Positions 56,160 through 64,000 of a DNA stretch of 64,000 bases are shown here, in pieces; the stretch's first letter is position 1, and every line of letters starts with the position of its first letter. Location: the NCBI RefSeq assembly GCF_026151205.1, contig NC_087082.1, forward strand, positions 4,443,408 to 4,507,407, written 5' to 3'. The stretch is from Bolinopsis microptera. Its lineage: Eukaryota; Ctenophora; Tentaculata; Lobata; Bolinopsidae. The position numbers and the translations under genes are program-made. The notes beneath the pieces were generated by a model, which was not told where the DNA came from, searched no databases, and was given only the letters and a program-made list of their open reading frames with translations.

Positions 56160-56753
56160 TGCTTCCTCCTCCTCCTCATCCTCCACTTCCTCCTCCTCCT
56201 CCTCCTCCTCCTCCTCCTCCTCCTCCTCCTTCTCCTCCTCCTCCCCCTGCTCCTCTTCCTCCTCATCCTAATCCTCAGTCCTCCTCCTCAGTCCTCAATC
56301 CTCCTCATCTTCAATCCTCCTCATCCTCAGTCTTCCTCCTCCTCTTCCTCCTCCTCCTCCTCTTCATCCTCCTCCTCCTCCTCCTCCTCCTCATCCTTCT
56401 CCTCATCCTCCTCCTCCTCCTCCTCAGTTCTCCTCCTCCTCCTCAGTTCTCCTCCTCCTCCTCCTCCCCCTTCTCCTCCTCCTCCTCCTCCTCCTTCTCC
56501 TCCTCCTTCTCCTCCTCCTCCTCTGTTCTCCTCCTCCTCCTCCTCCTCCTCCTCCTTCTCCTCCTCCTCCTCTGTTCTCCTCCTCCTCCTCCTCCTTCTT
56601 CTCCTCCTCCTCTTCCTCAGTTCTCCTCCTCCTCCTCCTCCTCCTCCTCCTCCTCCTCCTCCTCCTCCTCCTCCTCCTCCTCCTCCTCCTCCTCCTCCTC
56701 CTCCTCCTCCTCCTCCTCCTCCTCCTCCTCCTCCTCCTCTTCCTCATCCTCCT
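56160..56753. repeat. (TCC)n / polypyrimidine microsatellite, unit 2
   Basis: Counterpart of the unit 1 microsatellite, with a purer TCC tract of about 110 bp near 56630-56740. Arg-, Pro- or Ser-rich open frames across it are repeat artefacts. Confidence 0.95.
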
Positions 56754-57154
56754 AAACTTCCTGTGATAGTTGGAGATGTAGTCTGTGTGTAATACTAAAC
56801 ATGGCTTGTAATTTGTGATATGTTTTTTACTTCTCGTTAATCGATTTCGAACAGATTTATTCGTCGACAGTTTCTGTCGCAGGCACAAAATTAACATTGT
56901 ATTCCTCTTTAAAGTTTCAAATTTACATTTGGCAAAAAAAGATCAATGAAATTATTCACATTTCTTCATAAGTCAATAAAACCGAATAGAACCTTAAAGA
57001 TTTTCTAGAAATAAATATTGCATATTATATGTTAAATTTAAACATAGTTATCGAGCAAAAAATTGTCTCATCTCGTCAAAATGACATGTATTCTTCAAGA
57101 CGTGTCTCTATGGTATTGGTAGCTTGTCTCCATCCAGGGCGTCTATCTTTCTTT

Positions 57155-57507
57155 TTATGCGCCAGCACAGGTGCAACAAGGGCCAAGGCAGCACCTGGTT
57201 CCTGAGGAGTGGTGACGTCATTGATAGAATTTGTTTTTATCTTAAACCCCTGAACTGGATCCCAGCGAATCAGTTAAATTGTTTGTGTAATCGGAAATGA
57301 AATGGAAAAATTCCATAAAAACGATTTAAACGAGACTGAATAATTTTCGAGAGAGTTTAAGGAACATTTCAGGAGAATTTGAGGACATATCTCACCACAT
57401 TTGCAGCCCTCAGCACAGCTACAGCAGGTTTCACATCCGGTTTGACATCCGGTATCACATCCGATATCACATCCGGTCGGACAAGTATCATCGCATTTGC
57501 AAGCCAT
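57155..57507 (-). CDS. metallothionein-like protein, two exons (copy 2)
   Basis: Exon 1 57507-57396 and exon 2 57201-57155 with the same splice sites as copy 1; predicted protein identical to copy 1 (52 residues, 17 cysteines). Differences from copy 1 fall in the intron and flanks, consistent with recent duplication and selection on the product, or simply too little time. A CACGTG lies about 290 bp upstream (57795) and two more near 58430-58445. Functional redundancy with copy 1 would raise dosage. Confidence 0.82.
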
Positions 57508-57519
57508 TGTTAGAGATTT

Positions 57520-59120
57520 CGAGCTAGCTATTAATATTATAGGGGTAAAGAATTGATTTGATGAAATCCAAGAAGCTTAAATAACGCTGAACTACTAGTT
57601 GAGGGTCAATGGAAAATTCTTTGTTATAATATATTGAAAAATAACCGAATGAATAATTATAAACAGTTTGAAGATCTTGAGTTGTGGCAATGACAAATCC
57701 TCGAGAACACGTAACACTGCACTGAACTGGAGAACTGAGAAGTGAACTAAATAATTCAATGTGGGTAGTTACTAGTTTTCCTTTCAAAATAATCCACGTG
57801 ATTGTTAAATTATATCCGTAATCCACGTACGCGAACTGGCTAGACTGGTTTTAATTTTACGGAAATCGATGAACGTGTTAACGGGTGATACTCGTAAAAT
57901 ATTTATTCCAAACATTATATTTGCCAACGGTTCACTTATGATACCAAATATAACCTATTGCCAGTAATTATTCAGAGGACCACCTTTTGTAATCTAGGTA
58001 AACTATACTCATAGGTAAAAATATAATATTAATCATAAGCTAAAATGTACTAATCTTTGTATTCTAAATGGGGAAAAGTAGAAACACTGTCAGTCAGTCG
58101 AGAAAATTGTCAGTCAGGCTATATGGCAGCTTTGTAGATGTTGTGACTATGCTAGTAGTGGTCCCAGGCTTGCGACTGGAATTGCGGTGTTAAATCGATT
58201 TAATGGTATACCAACGATCCACCTCCCACTTGTTGTTTGGTACTTAGCATTATAAGTATAATCCTCCAACCAGAGAATGCGTCATATTAGTATTACATAC
58301 CTCGCCTCAACAACTACAAATACAACAAAACAGCAACATTTAGCCAGAGAAGTCGAGAGAGATCTACTCAAAGTGAAATTTATCTACTCAAAGTGAAATT
58401 TATAAGACTTGGCCGCTCCCCCGGTCACGTGAAATGACACGTGATGGTGCTCCAATGACCGTTTTACTGACATATGTTGCATGAAAAAACTTTACTGGGC
58501 GGCGCTCAGCCTGTCATTCCAGCGAATCTTTATGTTTATGAGCATAATAGCTTGTGGTCCCCAGGTAAGAACAAAATTATGTTTGTGACACACAACATGT
58601 ATCAACCGCTTTATCATGTATCCGACTGTTCATGACGATCAAGTTTATTCAAACGGTTCAAGACAATTAATGTGGCTGGCCCTGCCGAAATCTGTGCCAA
58701 AATCAAAAATTAAACAATACGCAATTCAAAATCGTCAAGATGGGAAAAACGAGCTTTGTAAGTTGCCTTGCATGACAAATTTCTAATGGCAGCTGATAAT
58801 TTTCTTTGTATAGCGTGCAAAACACACTTTATAGTGACAGGACTATATAGCGACAAGTTTTTTATATTGAATTTTCTTATTTCGTTATTATTATTATTAT
58901 TGAATTTTCTTTACTTTTCACTCCATTACTCTACTTTTCTTTAATTCTACATTCAATAACCATGTCTAGTCATTGACTACTGATTATTAATTCTTTAACT
59001 CCACCTTCTCTCAGTTAATATTACTTTACTGACCTTGCTTTATTTTATTATTTAAATTATAAGATAAAATGATTTATCTGCAAATCCGGACCATAATTCT
59101 CTCCTAACTTTTAGAATAGA
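57520..59120. other. upstream region of metallothionein copy 2
   Basis: Duplicate of 47580-48900 with an extra segment of about 250 bp (57990-58250) absent from copy 1. One 80-bp exon-like repeat at 58494-58566. No gene recognised. Confidence 0.5.
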
Positions 59121-59124
59121 TACC

Positions 59125-59272
59125 AAATAAAAGGTTGCTAAATTATTAAATTGAAGAATAAGAGGGAAAATATTTTAATAGATTTTCGTTCAATACCTCG
59201 TTTATTATTATAGTTTTTAAACTCGTATGAGATATCATTGAATTTATTGTCCTAATTCCATGAGTGCTCCCG
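59125..59272. repeat. tandem duplication, unit 3, truncated
   Basis: Third start of the unit (AAATAAAAGGTTGCTAAATT, then the same AT-rich block) broken off after GAGTGCTCCCG, where units 1 and 2 continue AAAGCTATTATTC. The LTR retrotransposon begins here, so its insertion or a linked deletion removed the rest within the window. Confidence 0.8.
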
Positions 59273-60252
59273 TATAGAAAACGGAGTTTCTTAGTGTTTA
59301 GTGTATGCTAGTCAAGCTCTAGTCACGAAGCACGAACGGCAGGGCGTACCGTAAGGTATAAATGAAACGAGTATATTAAAATGGATAATTAATTAAATGG
59401 AAAAGCAATACAAAGTGAACTTCAACAGATAAAACTTCCAAGTGTTCGCTCCAAACAATTGACGTGAATATAGATCACTCGACGTGTCTAATCACAAAAG
59501 ATAGTGCTCAGTCAGACTGGCTATCGTCAATTAGAATCCCTTAAAATGATTAAGGGGCAACTAAGAAGTGAGCTCTCCACATCCGGCTCTCCGGGTATGC
59601 TCCCAAAACTTACGTCACGCCACAACGCGTGTCGGCCTAACGCAGCCAGCCTGCACCAGCGTCTAGACACTGTCTAGACGCTGAGCACTCCACTGACAGT
59701 CATCCTGTGGTCGCGAGAACCAACCACAGGCCTAGCTGTAAGTCAGGTGCACAAGCGCGGCCAACTACAATATGGCAGTATGTCTGACAGCAGGTTTGCC
59801 AGTCAACCAAATACAGTCAACTCGTGTAAAATGAAATACAAACCAAAACTTTCTAAATTCTAAACCAACTGTTAAACAGTTTAAACTATTACACGAAATG
59901 TCGCACTACCCGGAAATGTGTAACGGTCCCTTTACTACCAAACATTTCACAAATAAAGTGCTCCTAAATACTTTAAACGCAACCCTCCTAATATCACATA
60001 TTCCGCCGTAAACAAAGTTAATTTATCCGAGAACCTAACAATACTACTTTACAACATCTCTACCCAAAATTTTTTTCCGAATATTTAAAACCATTTAAAA
60101 ATTCGCCAACAGTCTTACGCTGCACAACCTATTTAAATTTAACCCTACTCCCTAGCACGCGGCCCTGCGCGCCTTAAAATAAAAAGCCGAAAGAACCTTA
60201 AAACTAAACGCCTAACCCTATTCCAAATCCAATATCATAATTTACAATACTC
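59273..60252 (-). mobile_element. putative 3' LTR of Ty3/Gypsy-type element
   Basis: About 980 bp between the broken duplication unit and the purine-rich tract. The inner end is placed where TG follows the polypurine tract on the minus strand (TACTCA on plus); the outer end is placed at the break in unit 3 but does not show a clear TG/CA end. It contains a 23-bp palindrome at 59659-59681. The partner LTR lies outside the window, so the boundaries cannot be checked. Confidence 0.45.
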
Positions 60253-60260
60253 ACCTATTT

Positions 60261-60279
60261 CCCCGTCTTTCTCCCTTCC
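60261..60279 (-). promoter_or_regulatory. candidate polypurine tract (plus-strand primer)
   Basis: Minus strand reads GGAAGGGAGAAAGACGGGG, a purine run next to the proposed LTR start, the usual place for priming second-strand synthesis in LTR retrotransposons. Confidence 0.5.
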
Positions 60280-60433
60280 ATTTAGACCTTTTTCCTTTAG
60301 ATCCTCATTTCCATTCCATACGAATGAGTACAAGTAAAACACTTTAAATAAAAATAAATAAAAATAAAGAAATGAATTAATCAATTATTAAAAACAATGA
60401 GAAGAACAACCAGAGACACATCGTCCTTCCGAG

Positions 60434-60682
60434 CTAATGAGGGCTGCTGTAAGGCTCTGTGCTGGGGGAGGTGGGGCTGTGGAAATAGGGCGGGGGCGCC
60501 GGCTGGGTGTCCATTCTTGCCGCCTGTTGATCCGCTAAATATTCCAATTCCACGGTTAGGTCTCTTATTCTTCTCTCTGCCCTCCTGAGGCGTTTCTTTA
60601 GTTCATCTAACTCCTTCAAGTCGTCTGTATACGCACTACTGATGGCACTCACGGCCCTCATCAGGTCCCTTGAAGATGACAT
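60434..60682 (-). CDS. LTR element accessory ORF B, coiled coil with PPPY
   Basis: 82 codons beginning MSSSRDLMRAV. Residues 20-55 form a charged heptad-like helix (LKELDELKKRLRRAERRIRDL), then a proline-rich tail with PAPPPY, a PPxY motif that binds WW-domain ubiquitin ligases of the NEDD4 family in other proteins. Located between ORF A and the 3' LTR, in the env position. The ATG follows a splice-acceptor-like CACTTTTCTAG by eight bases, suggesting expression from a spliced RNA. No homologue recognised. Could also be chance. Confidence 0.5.
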   Translation of the reverse strand: MSSSRDLMRAVSAISSAYTDDLKELDELKKRLRRAERRIRDLTVELEYLADQQAARMDTQPAPPPYFHSPTSPSTEPYSSPH

Positions 60683-60876
60683 GCTAGTAACTAGAAAAGT
60701 GATAGAAGGTTAGACAAGCGGATAAGGGAGGTAATAGAAGGTGAAAGGGGAATACAAAATCAAAACATAAATCTAAAAAATATTATTCAAGTAACAAATT
60801 TTGAAGTCAAACAAATGAAACTCGTGAATCACAATAAATAAATACAATAAAATATCAAAACAGAAAGAAGGAATCC

Positions 60877-61461
60877 TCAGAAAGTCCTCTCCATGTTTCT
60901 GAGGCTCACCAGGCTGTCCAGTGCCCGTTGAAGTCGCGTGTTGGACGAATTCTCGCGAATCTCGCCCATCACGCGAGTCGCTGTGTTGAATCGCACTGCA
61001 ACTGCCCTCCTGTTGTTGATTTTCACCAATTGGTACTCCCTCGAGTTTCTGAAAACCTTTCTTCGTCTCCTGCATACTTCTGTGATGCTGGACATCACCC
61101 TGTCTCGCACTCTCCTCATCTGCTCCAACAACTCCTCTGCATCCTTAGTTTTCAAAAAGTTTTCAGCAGCCTCATCCACTCGCTGCTTCACCCACTCATC
61201 TAGATTAGGATATTGTAGGAGGATGTTGATGGCTCCCTTCGTAATGGGGAAGGTGGCTAGATCTAAACTCTCCCAGTCCGGCATCACTAGTGGGACGGGT
61301 TTGCTGCTGGAGCTCCTCTCCCTGCGTCGCTGAATCTTCTCGATCCTCCTTGCAATGCGATCCAATTTCCGCCTGAGTCTCGCTTTCTCCTCCTCTATCT
61401 TCTTCATCCTTATCTTCTGATCGTCAGAGAAATCCAAACCTTCAAACTCGGGGCTGCTCAT
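60877..61461 (-). CDS. LTR element accessory ORF A, coiled coil
   Basis: From the ATG at 61461 the frame gives 194 residues (MSSPEFEGLDFSDDQKIRM start), with a strongly basic coiled coil at about 15-55, a central helical part and a basic C-terminal half. The frame is open 37 more codons upstream to an ATG at 61572 with a hydrophobic stretch, but a strong acceptor (TTTCCCCCTCCAG) lies three bases before the inner ATG, so I prefer the inner start on a spliced transcript. It lies just downstream of pol. It does not resemble a viral envelope. Function unknown; nucleic-acid binding is possible from its charge. Confidence 0.55.
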   Translation of the reverse strand: MSSPEFEGLDFSDDQKIRMKKIEEEKARLRRKLDRIARRIEKIQRRRERSSSSKPVPLVMPDWESLDLATFPITKGAINILLQYPNLDEWVKQRVDEAAENFLKTKDAEELLEQMRRVRDRVMSSITEVCRRRRKVFRNSREYQLVKINNRRAVAVRFNTATRVMGEIRENSSNTRLQRALDSLVSLRNMERTF

Positions 61462-61835
61462 GGTCTGGAGGGGGAAACTAGGATTAGTGGCTAAAAAAAT
61501 GACTAAAATAAAGCTAAGAAAAACTTTTACCCAAAAGCAGAAAACCAAACTGCTTACTAGTAAAAGGGTCAACGTGAAAAGAGTTGAAATAACTAAAACT
61601 AAAGGAAATTATCGAAATATCAAAATGGCAGCCCTGAACGGTTCGTGTTGCGAGGCACAATCCTAATATCCCTATCAGTACTGTTCTGAAAGATACACGT
61701 GTTAAGCCTAAGTAAGGTACTAATATCACCGCTAAGTACTAAATGGAAAGCCTAGCTAAGTGCGTAAGATATTACTGTACTAAAACTAGATTCCAAGGTA
61801 TTAGTTACTTCCCTAACAGGGCATCTCCCCGAATT

Positions 61836-63998
61836 CTACTGGTTCAAGAGCTTCATCAAGAGAACATCCGTAACAAGTCTAACTTTATCGATTCCTAGAC
61901 GATCAGGTTCTCTCCGTTCCTCAGGTCTCCTAGTGTTATATCTGCGCTCCTCCCTCGGAGGGCTCTGTCTCCCTAGATCTATAGGAGAAAGCGATCCTGT
62001 TGTGTCAATGTCGTGCTCCTCAGCATCATGTGACCTAAAACTGTTAGCACCTATCGTTCCTTCACTAACAATCGGACTCGATGATCTTCTAGCGGCCGAT
62101 CTCTCTCTAGCTGGAGTGAAGAACTCTGCAGAATTATCAACTGTTTCTACACTATCGCCTGAGGGAATGTTATGTGTGAGAGGTGTTACAGTACTAAAAC
62201 TAGGATTAGTAGAATTCATATCTAGTTGTACAGGACTATTTACAACCCTAGGAGTGGAACTTAAACTAGGTTGTTTATAAATGCTAGCTGCACCATCCCT
62301 CTCCGGACGAAACCTCTTCGGATGAACCTCTCTTCTCCTTGCTACAACTGGTGCTCTTCTCAGTTGAAAATCTATCTCCTCTTCACTGTCACTATCGGAA
62401 TAATCTACAAATCGGTCCGATGATTCCATTTTCAACTCAGCTTCCTTGCTCACAGTTTTCGGCACTGTAGGACTAGTCTCTAGTTTTTTAGAAAATCTGT
62501 TCCTGACATACCGTTTTAACTTACCAATGTTAAACACCTTCCTTTCTCCATCAGGCAAATCTAAACAGTACAAGTGATCGTTTATCTTCTTAGAGATCTT
62601 ATACGGGCCAACCCAACGAGGACCGAACTTGTGCTTTGGACAATTTATCAAAACAAAAGCTTCCTCACCTTCCTCAAAGAATGGTCCCTTAACGTGCTTA
62701 TCGTGATATCTCTGTGCATAGCAAAAATCACGTTCAGCCTGGACCCTCACCTTCCTGGTGATAAACTTGAGATTCTTGTACAGCTCGTACGCTTCAACAT
62801 CAAACTCATTCTCCTTCATCGGCTCTAGCTCGAAGTCCTTACGATTCTCAGCTAGCAGGCTTAAAGGTGTGTTTAACTCACGACCAAACACCAACCTGTT
62901 GCTAGAATAACCTGTGTGCCGATTTCGCAATGAGTTAAGTACAAAGACTACTCTAGATAACCAAAGATCCCAATCCTGGTATCGTCCCGGTGGTAAGCTG
63001 GTTCTCAGAGCAGTATTCAACCGACGGTTTGCTCTCTCAACTCTACCTGTACTACGAGAAACGTACGGTTGGCCATGAATGTACTTGCAATCTAATGCTT
63101 GAGCTATGGTCTCGAAATACTTGGCTCTAAACCCCGGATGATTATCAGCCATCATGAACCTAGGCTGGCCAAAACGATCAATCCAAAACCTACGAATCAA
63201 GGACACGCTCTCCTTAGCTGTCTGGGTCTTAGTAGGAATAGCTATCACATAATTTGACCAACAATCAGTTATAGTCAAAATATACTTATAACCTCTAGGT
63301 GTAGCACCAACCTTCTCAGGAACTATATGATCGAAACAAATTGCTGAGTTAAATGAGTGGAACAATATGTGTTTGAGAGGTGCCTTATTGTACGCCTGAG
63401 GTGGCTTACTTGCTGCACACTTGCAACATGCTGCGATCCACAATTTGAAACATTCACACATTTTCGGCCAGTAGAAATGTCGTTTACAGACCTCAAGACA
63501 ATTTTCTACTCCAGCATGTGCAGTCTCCTGGTTATGCACCATGTCCAGGACAGATTCATGCAATGATTCGGGGACTATGATCAACTCTCTACTTCCCTCC
63601 GGATCCCTCACTTCAGTCCAACGTCTCCTAAGTATCCCGTTCTTGATACTTATAAAATCAAACTGTTTCCAATAACTCAACAGTTCCTGAGGTAGTTTAC
63701 TAGTCTGAATGGCAACAGGTTTCTCACCCTTGGTTACCCAACTGTAGACCTGGTTTAAAATATCATCATCCTTCTGAGCCTGTTTAATCTGCTCATTGGT
63801 AGGATTAAGAAATTTGACCCCTCTCTCTAGTGAGCTTACATCACTAGTAACCGCTGAAACCATCTCCACTACTGATGCTTCCTCTGTAGGAATAGGATCA
63901 GCCTGGGTAAGACTACAATTGCAATGACGGCTATCATCCTCAGGCGTAATCTGAACAATGCTTACAATACTAGGGTCTTCACTATTTTCATCAAACAA
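61836..63998 (-). CDS. Ty3/Gypsy-type pol, integrase part (runs off window)
   Basis: 720 codons to the window edge, with no start in view: the protease, RT and RNase H lie beyond 64000. Visible order: HHCC zinc finger (H..HAGVENC..CCKCAA), integrase catalytic core with a first Asp around ICFDHIVPEK, second Asp in MADNHPGF and Glu in GRVERANRRL, then a GPY/F module (GPRWVGPYKI..KVFNIGKLKRYV) and a long polar tail with SD/SE clusters. This fits the DDE integrase of Metaviridae-type retrotransposons, which inserts the cDNA into the genome. No frameshift seen, so the copy is young. Its insertion interrupted the third duplication unit. Confidence 0.9.
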   Translation of the reverse strand: MFDENSEDPSIVSIVQITPEDDSRHCNCSLTQADPIPTEEASVVEMVSAVTSDVSSLERGVKFLNPTNEQIKQAQKDDDILNQVYSWVTKGEKPVAIQTSKLPQELLSYWKQFDFISIKNGILRRRWTEVRDPEGSRELIIVPESLHESVLDMVHNQETAHAGVENCLEVCKRHFYWPKMCECFKLWIAACCKCAASKPPQAYNKAPLKHILFHSFNSAICFDHIVPEKVGATPRGYKYILTITDCWSNYVIAIPTKTQTAKESVSLIRRFWIDRFGQPRFMMADNHPGFRAKYFETIAQALDCKYIHGQPYVSRSTGRVERANRRLNTALRTSLPPGRYQDWDLWLSRVVFVLNSLRNRHTGYSSNRLVFGRELNTPLSLLAENRKDFELEPMKENEFDVEAYELYKNLKFITRKVRVQAERDFCYAQRYHDKHVKGPFFEEGEEAFVLINCPKHKFGPRWVGPYKISKKINDHLYCLDLPDGERKVFNIGKLKRYVRNRFSKKLETSPTVPKTVSKEAELKMESSDRFVDYSDSDSEEEIDFQLRRAPVVARRREVHPKRFRPERDGAASIYKQPSLSSTPRVVNSPVQLDMNSTNPSFSTVTPLTHNIPSGDSVETVDNSAEFFTPARERSAARRSSSPIVSEGTIGANSFRSHDAEEHDIDTTGSLSPIDLGRQSPPREERRYNTRRPEERREPDRLGIDKVRLVTDVLLMKLLNQ

Positions 63999-64000
63999 GA

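Larger units (their letters stand above)
54416..59124. repeat. tandem duplication, unit 2 continued
   Basis: Homologous to 44560-48900: remainder of the last FANCM exon (donor-like GTAAAC changed to ATAAAC), exon-like island, poly-G, TCC microsatellite, metallothionein copy 2 and upstream block. Small indels distinguish it from unit 1, including a new insertion in the metallothionein upstream region around 57990-58250. Confidence 0.85.
59273..64000 (-). mobile_element. Ty3/Gypsy LTR retrotransposon, 3' half
   Basis: Groups the integrase ORF, accessory ORFs A and B, polypurine tract and putative LTR as one element transcribed leftward. 61470-61835 and 60690-60870 are short non-coding gaps holding the acceptor-like sites. 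The 5' half, primer-binding site and second LTR are outside the window. Confidence 0.8.

Overview
The window is animal nuclear DNA: AT-rich, with genes split by consensus GT..AG introns, intronless class A GPCR genes, many retroelement remnants and much microsatellite and tandem-repeat DNA. FANCM, metallothionein, pentraxin-type and orphan GPCR families together suggest a non-bilaterian metazoan, most likely a cnidarian and perhaps a hydrozoan. That placement is inferred from protein style, not from any search. No bacterial, organellar, tRNA or rRNA genes were recognised.

Layout. 0.4-2.8 kb holds a 5'-truncated non-LTR retrotransposon, followed by repeats and one orphan exon-like segment at 3.6 kb. 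4.2-31.0 kb is a minus-strand tandem array of eleven orphan rhodopsin-class GPCR copies on a unit of about 2 kb. Five copies are intact (four of them close relatives) and six are broken. A two-exon secreted pentraxin/LamG gene is embedded twice; the second copy is frameshifted. The two copies belong to a segmental duplication of GPCR-pentraxin-GPCR. Two array units carry a reverse-transcriptase fragment, and other units carry the scar left by its deletion.

31.6-44.6 kb carries the 3' part of a FANCM gene on the plus strand. Sixteen exons, joined by compatible splice phases, cover the second helicase lobe, a long acidic linker with a repeated short motif, the ERCC4-like domain and the terminal HhH region. 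The first helicase lobe is not visible in the window.

39-59 kb holds three two-exon metallothionein genes on the minus strand. One is nested inside the last large FANCM intron. The other two lie in tandem copies of a segment that begins inside the 3' end of FANCM and carries its last exon as a passenger. In the second copy that exon is split by a foldback-type transposable element with long inverted termini built of TAGCG-like repeats and an 8-bp target duplication. A later inversion of about 2.4 kb flipped one end of the element together with the exon fragment.

59.3-64.0 kb is the 3' half of a Ty3/Gypsy-type LTR retrotransposon on the minus strand: integrase with a GPY/F module, then two small coiled-coil ORFs in the env position, each just behind a splice-acceptor-like sequence.

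Working together. The GPCR/pentraxin cluster looks like a recently expanding receptor family with birth-and-death turnover. The metallothioneins look like dosage amplification by tandem duplication. FANCM is the single-copy housekeeping DNA-repair gene around which this happened. Exon coordinates are read by eye and may be off by 1-2 bases.
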